From Nostoc sp. MG11 (GTDB lineage Bacteria > Cyanobacteriota > Cyanobacteriia > Cyanobacteriales > Nostocaceae), in contig NZ_JACXXN010000003.1 of assembly GCF_014904695.1 (NCBI RefSeq), positions 277,405 through 341,404 of the forward strand: 64,000 nt of DNA, in the 5' to 3' direction. Both the position numbers and the translations under genes were made by a program. Shown in pieces: positions 9,241 through 18,502 of the stretch. The notes under the pieces are model-generated. The model worked only from the letters and a program-made list of their open reading frames with translations, was not told where the DNA came from and ran no database searches. How positions within the stretch are numbered: the first letter of the stretch is position 1; each line of letters begins with the position of its first letter.

Positions 9241-9824
9241 GGACAGTAGACCCCTAGCATTTTTTTTAGTAAGAAATTTGCTTCTATGAGCACTATCAAT
9301 GAATACAAGCAAATATTAGTGTTCTTATGTTTCATACTATGACAGGATTAGCGGCTAATAACCGCCTTAGGGTTAATTTATAAAGAAAATCTTAAATCAT
9401 TAAGAAGTGTTAACAACGTTAAACCCATTTCAGATCTATAGGCTTAGGAGAAATCAAGAGCTTTATAATTCGTAACAAATTACCAAAAAGATAGAGTAAA
9501 TACTCACCATCATGTAAATTAATATTAACTTAAACAATAATTTCCTATAAACCGAGTAAACAAACATGAATAAGCCTATACACAAAGTTATTAACGTCAA
9601 TAGTGTTTACTCGTTTTTGGCAACACTTAATTGACAAACCGAATGATTATGTTTACAGACTTCTAAGCAACTTTAATTTACTGAAAAAACTTTAAATTGG
9701 AACTTGGAAAAGCTAAATTAGTGATATACAGTTCAGCATTTATAGTGGTTTAATCTCCTCTCAAAAATTCACAAAGTCAATCCAAACCATTTTTTAGGTA
9801 CATTTAACGCATCCAAAATTATCA
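9241..9824. other. AT-rich intergenic region between the response regulator and smpB
   Basis: Nearly 600 bases with no plausible reading frame on either strand and no strong hairpin. It must hold the divergent promoters of the response-regulator gene and smpB; I cannot place them with confidence. Confidence 0.5.
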
Positions 9825-10292
9825 ATGAGTGAAAAGAGCGAAGGTTACAAAGTTATTAGCGACAACCGTCAAGCCCGTTATTTGTATGAAATATTGGAAA
9901 CCTACGAAGCTGGAATTCAGCTGACAGGAACCGAAGTCAAGTCGATTCGGGCGGGTAGAGTCAATCTTCAAGATGGCTATGCTTTACTTCGCAATGGCGA
10001 AGCCTGGTTAATCAACGTGCATATCTCTCCTTACACTGCTAGTGGACAATATTTTAATCATGAACCGCGGCGCACACGCAAGCTGCTACTACATCGCCAA
10101 GAACTCCGCAAGCTAATTGGCAAAGTTGAACAGCAAGGTTTAACTTTAGTCCCTTTGAAAATGTATCTTAAAAGAGGCTGGGTGAAAATCAGTATAGCTC
10201 TTGGTAAAGGTAAAAAGCTTCACGACAAACGAGAAGACTTGAAGCGACGCCAAGATCAGCGCGATATTCAGAGGGCAATGAAAAATTATTAA
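9825..10292 (+). CDS. smpB: SsrA-binding protein SmpB
   Basis: SmpB binds tmRNA and delivers it to stalled ribosomes for trans-translation. The 155-residue protein has the family features NRQARYLYEILETYEAGIQLTGTEVKSIRAGRVNLQDGYA, HISPY, RRTRKLLLHRQEL and the basic C-terminal tail GKGKKLHDKREDLKRRQDQRDIQRAMKNY that enters the decoding centre. The tmRNA gene is not in this window. A standard housekeeping gene of normal length. Confidence 0.97.
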   Translation: MSEKSEGYKVISDNRQARYLYEILETYEAGIQLTGTEVKSIRAGRVNLQDGYALLRNGEAWLINVHISPYTASGQYFNHEPRRTRKLLLHRQELRKLIGKVEQQGLTLVPLKMYLKRGWVKISIALGKGKKLHDKREDLKRRQDQRDIQRAMKNY

Positions 10293-10466
10293 GTACAAGC
10301 GTTGCCATACTACACTAGGGTGAGAAACGGATTGCAGTAGAAAGCATGTTATATGTCCTCAGCGTGAGTTAAGAAAATGCCCAGTTTATAGCCACAGATT
10401 GATTTTACTAACTTTTAAACTCGATACAGTTGTGAATAACTTCGGATGGCATGAGGAACTTTCACG

Positions 10467-10745
10467 ATGAAACGCAATTTCACCAAAGCTGTTGGCGCGG
10501 GCGTGCTCACCTTGAGTATGGGAATTATGCCCTTGACTCTGTCGGCACAAGCCCAGACAACTACTGACCCCGGAGTCAATACAGCCCCCAGGACAACAAC
10601 CTATGAGCGCAATGATTTTGATTGGGGTTGGCTAGGATTAATAGGTCTATTAGGTCTAGCTGGTTTAGCAGGTAGAAAGCGTGATGACGAACCAACCCGT
10701 TATCGTGACCCTAATACCCCTGGGGCTACTACCTACAGAGATTAG
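10467..10745 (+). CDS. WGxxGxxG-type small secreted protein
   Basis: A 92-residue protein with an N-terminal signal peptide (charged start MKRNFTKA, hydrophobic core, cleavage probably after SAQA), a short Thr/Pro-rich spacer, then the diagnostic C-terminal motif DWGWLGLIGLLGLAGLAGRKRDD: a W-G-x-x-G-x-x-G start, a glycine/leucine transmembrane helix and a positively charged stop. This organisation resembles the C-terminal sorting tags handled by exosortases and related enzymes, but a hydrophilic tail of about 20 residues follows. A cyanoexosortase gene is 6 kb away (16483); whether it acts on this protein is an inference. Ends at a strong terminator. Confidence 0.8.
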   Translation: MKRNFTKAVGAGVLTLSMGIMPLTLSAQAQTTTDPGVNTAPRTTTYERNDFDWGWLGLIGLLGLAGLAGRKRDDEPTRYRDPNTPGATTYRD

Positions 10746-10759
10746 ACAATTAAGAATTC

Positions 10760-10807
10760 AAAAACAGTCAATAGTTAGTAAAAGACAACTGATTATTGAC
10801 TGTTTTT
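10760..10807. terminator. Bidirectional Rho-independent terminator
   Basis: A perfect 14-base stem (AAAAACAGTCAATA pairing with TATTGACTGTTTTT) with a 20-base loop, flanked by A-run and T-run, lies between the convergent WGxxGxxG gene and the IctB-like gene and can serve both strands. Confidence 0.85.
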
Positions 10808-10826
10808 TATTTGATACTGCTACTTC

Positions 10827-12236
10827 TCAGGTCGGTGAATTTGGTGCTTGAGTCTGGTTTTGAGCTAAAGGTGTCCAATAGCTAGCAATTAAGGCAACCA
10901 TGAGCCACCAAAGGGTATTAACTTCAGGACGAAACCAGATAGTGTCTACCATTCCATGAGTCAGCATACCCAGCAAAGTGGCGATCGCTCCAATTAACCA
11001 AAATCCCTCAACACTTCTCAATTGTCGCAATCGTCTCACTTGCATCAATCCTGTATTAAAGGTAACAATTATTAACCAGAGAAAGCAGGTTAAACCAATG
11101 AAGCCAGTTTCTACAGCTACCTCCAACAAAATTGAATAAGCACTCAAAGCAGTATAACGAGGGCGTTGGTAAAGGGGATAAATCTTGTTAAAAGAGTTGT
11201 GTCCGGGGCCAATACCGATAATTGGGCGATCGCGAATCATCTCAAATACAGCATCCCATACATTCCTGCGAAAATTATTACTGCTATCTTTGCGATCAGC
11301 AAAAATGCTGAACACCCGCAGGCGCACTGGCTCTACAAAGATCACCGTGAGCACCAATACTCCAATCAAACCTCCCAAAACAATTGGCAGCGACCAAGTA
11401 CGCCAAAAAGGAGGCATTTCTATACTTCTCCAATAAACTAGCAATGCCATCACAGTTAAAACTGCCGCTACTAGTCCAATCCAGCCGCCACGACTAAAAG
11501 TCAAAACCAGGCAGGCAGCATTGACAATCACCATAGTTAATGCTAAGGCTTTTTTTATCCAGCTTTGCCATGCAAAAACTGCTACTAAGCTAAAAACTAC
11601 TGCTGGCAGGAGATATCCAGCTAATAAGTTGGGATTTCCCAAATAACTATAGACTCTTGTAGTTTTAGATAGAGGAGATTCTGGGTCAACCCAAGTTGCT
11701 AGCGCTGTGGCTCCAAAAAACCATTGCCGTAGCCCATATACGCTGACAATGAGCGATACGTGTAAGTAAAGGATGATCAGCCAAGAACGCAGCCGAGGCT
11801 GCCTCAGTACCCTAGCACAAAGAGCAAATAGCAGTAGATACAGCGTCAACGTTGCCAAATCGCTAAGCGCCGCCCTTTTCACTGGTGATAACGCTGTTGC
11901 TACTACGGCAATCACCCAGTAGAGCAATACCAGCAGGTGAATGGGCGTAACTGACGTGGTATTTGCTGGTGTTGCTTCATCAGATAAAGTCAATAAAAGC
12001 CAAAATCCAACACAAGCCACCAGCAACAAACCCACTAAGGTGCTTGAAACAAAAGGTGCAAGGGCATACACCAAGCTGAGCAAGGCAGCCGCAATTGTTT
12101 CTCCCCACTGTATCAAGACGCTGGTTTGCCGCCAGGAACGCAACAGTCCTACTAGAGAACGGTGCAGGTAACTGGTAGCAAGATATTCTTTAATCGGTAA
12201 AGATGATAAAGTAAATCGTTGCCAGACTAAATTCAT
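10827..12236 (-). CDS. ictB: IctB-like O-antigen-ligase-fold (Wzy_C) membrane protein
   Basis: A polytopic inner-membrane protein of about 469 residues with ten or more hydrophobic segments and the large-loop signature of the Wzy_C/O-antigen ligase superfamily (YSYLGNPNLLAGYLLPAVVFSL, LTFSRGGWIGLVAAV, then GIGPGHNSFNKIYPLYQRPRYTALSAYSILLEVAVETGFIG). In cyanobacteria this orthologue is named IctB and was first described as a bicarbonate accumulation protein, though its fold suggests glycan ligation or polymerisation; the true role is unsettled. The start at 12236 (MNLVWQRFTLSS) is the family start; an extension to 12254 is open. No ribosome site is obvious. Confidence 0.88.
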   Translation of the reverse strand: MNLVWQRFTLSSLPIKEYLATSYLHRSLVGLLRSWRQTSVLIQWGETIAAALLSLVYALAPFVSSTLVGLLLVACVGFWLLLTLSDEATPANTTSVTPIHLLVLLYWVIAVVATALSPVKRAALSDLATLTLYLLLFALCARVLRQPRLRSWLIILYLHVSLIVSVYGLRQWFFGATALATWVDPESPLSKTTRVYSYLGNPNLLAGYLLPAVVFSLVAVFAWQSWIKKALALTMVIVNAACLVLTFSRGGWIGLVAAVLTVMALLVYWRSIEMPPFWRTWSLPIVLGGLIGVLVLTVIFVEPVRLRVFSIFADRKDSSNNFRRNVWDAVFEMIRDRPIIGIGPGHNSFNKIYPLYQRPRYTALSAYSILLEVAVETGFIGLTCFLWLIIVTFNTGLMQVRRLRQLRSVEGFWLIGAIATLLGMLTHGMVDTIWFRPEVNTLWWLMVALIASYWTPLAQNQTQAPNSPT

Positions 12237-12432
12237 AAAAAACGATGTGATCAATTAGCATGTCGCCACAGAACTTGGACTTAATCATAATGCGGGTAGC
12301 TATAAAAAGGTAATAATGTAGATTGCAAATTGGTAGTTTTTGATGGCGCTCTTGTTAGTAGCCCTCAGCTATTACCTATAATCTCAAAGCATTGCAGGCA
12401 TTACTAATTGAAGACAGCTATAGGGTTTTTCA

Positions 12433-13998
12433 TCAGACATCACTAGTTGCTTCTGAGGGAGCAGCTAATTGTAATGGCAAAGAAAGGACGTAACGATATC
12501 CTGATTCTGGTGAACCTTGAATCGAAATTTGTCCACCATGCAGTTCTGCTAGCTGACAGCTAAGCAACAGACCTAAACTTTCGCGGGAGAGACTTCCATG
12601 TGGTTTAGTTAAATCTATACCTGAAGTCACAGCAAAGATACTTGAGTGAGCATCACTCAAATCTTTCGATTTCTCTACTGCTATTGGTGAGACATCTGGT
12701 TGCTCCTGAGCTTCTAGATGAGTACTATAAGTTACTGTCTCACCAGAGAGATCCAGTCTTGACAAGGGATTGAACCGAAAATAGGGATCGACTTCAGTCA
12801 TACCATCTCCCAGCCAGGGATGCGAAACCCAAATAGTAATGTGGAGCGTATCTTCCTTGTAAGACACATGAATACGAACAATACTACCTGTAGCAGAAAG
12901 TTGAATCACGCTAAAAACTAGGTGATAAAGAATTTGCCGCACCTTGTCTTTATCCAAAGGACAAATGCGATTACGTCCCGGTTCTATAGATAGGCGAATA
13001 TCTTGCTCACGGCGGTTAGCCACTTCTTCTAAAGTATTGATAGCTTGTTGACATAGCATTTCAATATCCACAGGAGCCAGATTTAGCACATCTGAGTTTT
13101 GATCTAGAGTACCAAGTTCAGTAATTTCGTTTACTAATGAAAGTAAGTACCGACCACTGTGTTGAATAATCTCTACATATTCTCTCTGCTTAGTTGTCAA
13201 AGGCCCGTAAATCTCACGTCCCAAAACACTAGCCATACCTAGCACAGATGTTAAAGGTGTACGCAACTCCTGAGTTAGCTGCTCCAAAAGTTCTAGTTTC
13301 AGTTGCTTGGTAGAAACAGAGTCTTGATCTAAAATAGGTGGGGTAATTCTGAAGTCAGCAGTATGGTCGTCATTATATGAAAGTATGGAAGCACTCTTAG
13401 AAGTAGAAGTGCTTGTTTCTAGTTTTCCTTGCAGCAGTCGGTTACGCTCAAATTCACTCATGCTCCAACGAGCGATGATTTGTAAAAACTCAATGTCTCT
13501 AGTTGTAAAATTACGTGGCACTAAATCCATCACTGCCAATGCACCCAAACAATTTCCCGAAGCATCAATCAGTGGCGCTCCTAAATAAGCACGAATGCCA
13601 TAATCTTGCACCAACTTACTGCTAGCAAGTACTGAATCTGTCAACTTTTGCGTATCATTAACTACAAATATTTGATAACTCTCTACTACCTGGGTGCAAA
13701 AAGATTCCCGGCGTACAAGTTGACGGCTTTGTGCCAAATGATTCATTAATCCCAGCCTGGATAAGCCTACCGCCGACTTGAACCAGTGACGTTCTTGATC
13801 TACAAATCCCAAAATGGAAATTGGTGCTTCCAGAAAGTGGGCAGCAGTTTGAGTGGCTTCTTCAAAGACCGGAATCGTTTCTGGTTGCCGTAAACCTAAT
13901 TCAGACAAAGCTTTGAGGCGTTGTTGTTCTCTTGTTTCCTGAGAAGTCCAACCATCCTTTAGGGCAAATAATTTGTTTTCAGGCTCTACCATTGCCAC
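12433..13998 (-). CDS. GAF-domain protein with a degenerate histidine-kinase core
   Basis: The N-terminal half (residues ~25-190) is a GAF sensor domain (PISILGFVDQERHWFKSAVGL, RAYLGAPLIDASGNCLGALAVMD). A kinase-like region follows (~235-515): LLEQLTQELRTPLTSVLG, where the phospho-acceptor His is replaced by Gln243, and an ATPase-like domain in which the N-box reads RQILYHLVFSVIQLS without the usual Asn and the G1 region reads VSHPWLGDG; only the last motif (SLGLLLSCQLAELHGG) is recognisable. A poorly conserved ~70-residue linker sits between them. So the protein probably cannot autophosphorylate in the usual way and may act as a pseudokinase or scaffold. A GTG start at 13998 with AAGG just upstream, or ATG at 13992. 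Confidence 0.85.
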   Translation of the reverse strand: MAMVEPENKLFALKDGWTSQETREQQRLKALSELGLRQPETIPVFEEATQTAAHFLEAPISILGFVDQERHWFKSAVGLSRLGLMNHLAQSRQLVRRESFCTQVVESYQIFVVNDTQKLTDSVLASSKLVQDYGIRAYLGAPLIDASGNCLGALAVMDLVPRNFTTRDIEFLQIIARWSMSEFERNRLLQGKLETSTSTSKSASILSYNDDHTADFRITPPILDQDSVSTKQLKLELLEQLTQELRTPLTSVLGMASVLGREIYGPLTTKQREYVEIIQHSGRYLLSLVNEITELGTLDQNSDVLNLAPVDIEMLCQQAINTLEEVANRREQDIRLSIEPGRNRICPLDKDKVRQILYHLVFSVIQLSATGSIVRIHVSYKEDTLHITIWVSHPWLGDGMTEVDPYFRFNPLSRLDLSGETVTYSTHLEAQEQPDVSPIAVEKSKDLSDAHSSIFAVTSGIDLTKPHGSLSRESLGLLLSCQLAELHGGQISIQGSPESGYRYVLSLPLQLAAPSEATSDV

Positions 13999-15126
13999 TG
14001 CTACCTTGATAATTGCTCGATACTGTAATTGATATAATCACTATTTTTGAGTTATCAATTGCTATTTTTAAGCATTCCCTAATTTCGCCTCTAATAAACA
14101 ACTTCAGGGCAAAAATTTTTCGCCCACAGCCTCAAACAGGCGATGCAGTCTCCAATAGTTCTTATCCACTGGTGCTAAATGTTCCACTCAGCACTGGTGT
14201 CATCTGTATTGCTTGATATTTTGCAAACAGACAGCGTTAGTTTTGGATTCAGCCAGGGTAACATAACGCTAAGGATACAATAAAAGGAGGTGTCATTCTT
14301 ATGCATAGAAGAGAAAATTATTGTCTGTACACTCAACGTAAATTTACTTAAAATAACTATTTTGGTAAAAACTTATGTAACCATTTTTACTGAAAAAAGC
14401 TAACACTGATTGTTGACGATCTTAGATACTTCATATCACTCCCTATCTGATAGATTAAATATGTTATAAATTTACGCTGTATATTATGTAGAATTATTTT
14501 GTTTTTCTCTTACTAGGAAATCATCCTAATTACCAACAATAATTTAAATTTTATTCAAAGATACACAAATTATTTATTAGTCAATCTTCAAAAATTAAAA
14601 AACGCCTTGTCACGATTTATAGTTTTTTTATATAAATTAGACAGAAAATAAAGTTTATTTTTATATTATTAATTGATGAAAATCTAATTTATAAATAATA
14701 TTATTTTCTAGGTTTTTTGGATGTTTTTGAAAGTAAAATGTAGCAAAAAATAGTAAATTTTTTATTGTAAGCAAAAATATTTTAATTAAAGTGTAAATAT
14801 AAGTTAAAATCTTTGAGCAGTATTCTATTTTAATTATTAAGCCAATTTTTATTCGTTTATTAAAAGTACTTTTTATCAGATATTACTTATAATCTATAAG
14901 TTTTTGCAAAATATCTAGGAAGCCAATAACATATAAATAAAAATTTTAGAATAAATTGATTTGAAAAAGTAGCAATAAAAGTTTAGTTTTTTAAAACTGC
15001 GTCAACTAGATCAAGAATTAAATAATTTTTAGTAAATATATTTAGTCTGATATTTACGAGTAAGTAAAAATAGATTAGCTTTGATAAAGCAGGATTTTAA
15101 TATTTGAATTTTGAGGACAATTAGTT
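13999..15126. other. 1.1-kb strongly AT-rich intergenic region
   Basis: From about 14240 to 15120 the sequence is dominated by A and T runs, unlike its surroundings, and no normal-sized gene fits on either strand. It lies upstream of the aminotransferase gene that opens the exopolysaccharide locus. The one notable element is a tiny frame at 14301 with a perfect Shine-Dalgarno sequence (separate entry). A 10-base inverted repeat (TATAAATTAG at 14631 and its complement at 14684) is present but weak. Confidence 0.6.
14301..14351 (+). CDS. Candidate 16-residue peptide ORF with perfect Shine-Dalgarno
   Basis: The sequence AAAGGAGGTG, fully complementary to the 16S anti-Shine-Dalgarno, lies 8 bases before an ATG that opens MHRRENYCLYTQRKFT and a stop. 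Such a strong ribosome site is rare in this window and in cyanobacteria generally. It could be a leader peptide or small protein, or a chance match; no homologue is known to me. Confidence 0.25.
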   Translation: MHRRENYCLYTQRKFT

Positions 15127-16317
15127 ATGAATAAAATGACTATTAGAATTCCTTTTGTAGACCTTAAGTTACAACATCAACCGATTCAAACACAACTACA
15201 ACAGGTAATTCAGCTTGTATTAGAACAGGGGGATTTTATTTTAGGGCAAGGGCTATCAGATTTTGAAGCAGCCTTTGCAGCTGCGTCTGGGACAGAATAT
15301 GGGGTTGGTGTTGCATCAGGAACCGATGCGATCGCCCTCGGATTGCAAGCGTGTAAGATTGGGGGTGGCGATGAGGTGATTTTACCAGCCAACACCTTCA
15401 TAGCAACTTTGATTGGCGTGCTACGTGCTGGCGCAAAGCCTGTTCTTGTAGATTGCGATCCCCAAACAGCTTTAATTGATTTAGAAGCAGCCATAAAGTC
15501 AATTACACCACAGACCAAAGCAATTATTCCTGTACATCTCTATGGTCAGATGGTATCACCACGGCAGCTATTAGACTTTGCCGATACCTATAAACTGATA
15601 GTTTTTGAAGATGCAGCACAGGCACATCTAGCAGAAAAAGAAGGATTTCACGCTGGTTCAGTAGGAATAGCAGCAGCTTTTAGCTTCTATCCCAGCAAAA
15701 ATTTGGGCGCATTTGGGGATGGGGGAATATTATTGACGCGAGATTCCGATGTAGCCCAGAAGATGGTGCGCTTGCGGAATTATGGTGCATCACAAAAGTA
15801 TTTTCACACTGAATCAGGTACGAATAGTCGCTTGGATACCTTGCAAGCGGCTGTCTTGCACCAGAAACTACCATATTTACCACAGTGGAATCGCGATCGC
15901 CTGACTATCGCTCAGCAGTACGATATGGAACTAGCACCCTTAGCAACTGCTGGGATTATCCCCATACAAAACCAAAGTGGTACAGGACACGTTTATCATC
16001 TTTATGTCATCAAAGTTGATGAAACTTGCCCCACAGAACGCCAGCAACTTCAAGAAAAACTAACAGCAGCAGGAATTCAAACTGGCATTCACTATCCAAT
16101 TCCCTGTCATCTCCAGCCAGCATTTACCAGCTTAGGCTATCAGCAAGGAGACTTCCCTCAAGCAGAAAAGCTGTCAAAGCAAATATTATCGTTACCGATG
16201 TATCCTGGTTTGAGTAGTAGCCAAGTTAAAGAAGTTGTAGCAGTCATTGCTGATGTAGTTTCAACAGGTTCTTATTCAGATCCATCTGCTGCTGTCGTTG
16301 GTAGCATCGCAGCATAA
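15127..16317 (+). CDS. DegT/DnrJ/EryC1/StrS-family sugar aminotransferase
   Basis: A 396-residue PLP enzyme that transaminates nucleotide-linked keto-sugars for polysaccharide synthesis. Visible motifs: IPFVDLKLQHQPI at the N-terminus, GVGVASGTDAIALGLQ, ILPANTFIAT, VPVHLYGQ-type loop, VFEDAAQAHLA, and the PLP-lysine segment SFYPSKNLGAFGDGG (Lys191), then RNYGASQKYFH and SRLDTLQAAVL. GAGG lies about 10 bases before the ATG. It starts the run aminotransferase-exosortase-partner-Wza-Wzc and so probably supplies an amino-sugar for the exported polymer. The C-terminal ~15 residues (SYSDPSAAVVGSIAA) look like an unstructured tail. Confidence 0.93.
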   Translation: MNKMTIRIPFVDLKLQHQPIQTQLQQVIQLVLEQGDFILGQGLSDFEAAFAAASGTEYGVGVASGTDAIALGLQACKIGGGDEVILPANTFIATLIGVLRAGAKPVLVDCDPQTALIDLEAAIKSITPQTKAIIPVHLYGQMVSPRQLLDFADTYKLIVFEDAAQAHLAEKEGFHAGSVGIAAAFSFYPSKNLGAFGDGGILLTRDSDVAQKMVRLRNYGASQKYFHTESGTNSRLDTLQAAVLHQKLPYLPQWNRDRLTIAQQYDMELAPLATAGIIPIQNQSGTGHVYHLYVIKVDETCPTERQQLQEKLTAAGIQTGIHYPIPCHLQPAFTSLGYQQGDFPQAEKLSKQILSLPMYPGLSSSQVKEVVAVIADVVSTGSYSDPSAAVVGSIAA

Positions 16318-16482
16318 ATCGCAGATTGATTTAGCGATCGCCTATTAAGTTGATCAGGGGTTTGTGAAGGAAACATCTCCCCTGCATCCTCTAAGTATGG
16401 TTGGATAATAGGGCACACTTTGCGTAGGCGTCAGCTAACAGTTTTTGAGTTGTTAATTTTTAATCTTGAATTGCTTAAAATC

Positions 16483-17370
16483 ATGGCATTCCAACAACAG
16501 GTTAAAAACAGAAACGCGCCAGCCATTTTCAGCCTGGCTATTTTAGGCGTTTTGGTGCTGCTTTATGCTCCTGTATTACTACATTGGTTGGATGGTTGGC
16601 TGCACAAAAATATCAGTACAGAGCACGAATATTTCAGCCACGGTATTATTGGTTTGCCATTTGCCGCTTACCTGGGCTGGTTGAACCGGAAACAGTGGAG
16701 ACGATTACCAGATATTACCCATCCGTTGGGCGCTGTATTCTTGTTGATAGCGGGAGTTTTTTATCTGAGCGGTGTTACAGAGTGGGTTAACCTTTCCTTG
16801 CCTGTTATACTGGCAGGGTTGTGTTTGTGGTTTAAGGGAATACCAGGTTTGCGATCGCAAGGATTCCCCCTGTTGTTAGTATTTCTGGCAACCCCGACAG
16901 CAATACCTTATCTGATTGCACCCTATACCTTTCCTCTGCAAAGCTTCATAGCTGGCACAGCGGGTTTCATACTGAATCAGTTTGGTATGGAAGTGACCGT
17001 TGATGAGATAAATTTATACGTAGGAGGAAGAATCGTAGAAGTTGCCCCTTACTGTGCTGGGCTGAAAATGTTGTTTACTACTCTCTATGTCTGCTTAATG
17101 CTGCTTTATTGGACAGGTGCTTTGTCTTCACGTCGCACAACTATTTGGTTTTTATCTATTGCTATCGTCATTAGCATTAGTGCCAATATTGTTCGCAACA
17201 CTTTACTTACCTTCTTTCACGGTACAGGTAAAGAAGCAGCTTTTCAATGGCTACATGAGGGTTGGGGTGGAGACTTCTACTCTGCTTGTATGCTGCTGTT
17301 ATTAGTGCCTTTGCTAAATCGGATTAATAGCTACTTTTCAGCTTCTCTAGAAACTCAGCAACAAGAGTAA
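16483..17370 (+). CDS. Cyanoexosortase B, transmembrane cysteine transpeptidase/protease
   Basis: Exosortases are polytopic membrane enzymes thought to cleave C-terminal sorting signals and hand proteins to extracellular polysaccharide. This 295-residue protein has about eight hydrophobic segments and the catalytic set in order: Cys191 in EVAPYCAGLKMLF, Arg238 in NIVRNTLLTFFHG and His258 in WLHEGWGG. The downstream gene encodes the dedicated cyanoexosortase B-associated protein, which fixes the subtype. I choose the ATG at 16483 (MAFQQQVKNRNAP) because the upstream extension to 16420 is not membrane-protein-like; no clear ribosome site is seen. Confidence 0.88.
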   Translation: MAFQQQVKNRNAPAIFSLAILGVLVLLYAPVLLHWLDGWLHKNISTEHEYFSHGIIGLPFAAYLGWLNRKQWRRLPDITHPLGAVFLLIAGVFYLSGVTEWVNLSLPVILAGLCLWFKGIPGLRSQGFPLLLVFLATPTAIPYLIAPYTFPLQSFIAGTAGFILNQFGMEVTVDEINLYVGGRIVEVAPYCAGLKMLFTTLYVCLMLLYWTGALSSRRTTIWFLSIAIVISISANIVRNTLLTFFHGTGKEAAFQWLHEGWGGDFYSACMLLLLVPLLNRINSYFSASLETQQQE

Positions 17371-17523
17371 AATTAAAAATAAGTCAGAAGCCAGAGGTCA
17401 GAATGTCCATTCTTCGGACTCCTCTGCCAAAATAATTCAGATGAGAGTGCATTGTTAATATTACTGAACTCATGGTGTTATTTTATAAAGTAAAATTTTG
17501 CCTAAGTACTGCAAATTTTACTG

Positions 17524-18243
17524 ATGATTTCCTTATTCAAGTTTTTCAAGGAAAACCAATTAAGTCAGGTAGTAGCACTTTTGTTATTGCTACTACTATT
17601 AGCGATGGGAGGGATTCCTGGATATCTGACAGGACGCTGGCAATGGAAACAGCCGCCACCTATTACGAGCCTTAATGAATTAAAACACATACGCAAGAAT
17701 GGGTTAACCCTTCCTGGTTGGCAAACTATTGAACAAGCAGAACAACAAATTGGCGAACGAAAATGGTCATTGCAGGTAATTAGGAAAGACGGGTCTGAAT
17801 CCCAGGCTATCCTGCTTTTGCTGCCGCAAAATGGCCCTATGGATCAACCTGAGGTGGAGTGGACGGAGCTTAATGGTTGGGGAAGGTCGCGCTGGAGAAA
17901 GTGGGATATCGCTCAATATCGCTCTGCTGAATTTATTGTGAAACAGCCTCGAAAGTTGGAATCTAATACCGCAAAAGTAGAAGCTAGGTTCTTTCGTGCC
18001 TCTACACCACAGCAAACCTTTGCTGTTTTGCAATGGTATGCTCTGCCAGAAGGTGGCAATCCATCACCTTTACACTGGTTCTTGGCAGATCAATGGGCAC
18101 AGTGGCATAAGAAACGTACTCCTTGGGTGGGCGTGAGTATTATCATTCCAATGGAGCCTTTAGGGCAGGTAGAAAAATCGTGGTCTCTAGCCCAGTCACT
18201 TGGGGAAACAGTGCAAGCTGTATTAATGGCAGATGCTTTGTAA
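17524..18243 (+). CDS. Cyanoexosortase B system-associated protein (EpsI-like)
   Basis: A 239-residue protein with a single N-terminal membrane anchor (VVALLLLLLLLAMGGIPGYLTG) and a periplasmic domain containing LTLPGWQTIEQAEQQIGERKWSLQVI, a substrate-like DVEWTELNGWGR region and WHKKRTPWVGVSIIIPMEPLG. It has the size and position of the partner protein that accompanies cyanoexosortase B and is related to the EpsI domain often fused to exosortases. Its biochemical role is not established. It directly follows the exosortase gene (153-base gap). Confidence 0.82.
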   Translation: MISLFKFFKENQLSQVVALLLLLLLLAMGGIPGYLTGRWQWKQPPPITSLNELKHIRKNGLTLPGWQTIEQAEQQIGERKWSLQVIRKDGSESQAILLLLPQNGPMDQPEVEWTELNGWGRSRWRKWDIAQYRSAEFIVKQPRKLESNTAKVEARFFRASTPQQTFAVLQWYALPEGGNPSPLHWFLADQWAQWHKKRTPWVGVSIIIPMEPLGQVEKSWSLAQSLGETVQAVLMADAL

Positions 18244-18502
18244 AGTAAGTCATGGCTGTGCTTGTGCAGATATTAAGTCAAGTACTCTTACAATCGCAAA
18301 TATCCCCTACAGGCTAAAACTTAAGATCGAGGATGAAGTCAAAAACATGATTCAATAAGCTAAATTTCGCAAATTTTTCGTCTTAACGCTTTACTATTCA
18401 TCCTTTTTCTTGTAAATACTTGCAGAGAAAAGAGACATTGAGGGTATTTACAGAGTAAAATAACGACTCGGCGCAACCGATTCTTACAGCATTACTGCAC
18501 CG

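Noticed and set aside
14013-14216. 67-codon plus-strand frame after the GAF gene
   Set aside because: No ribosome site, no recognisable features, and it lies in the divergent promoter region.
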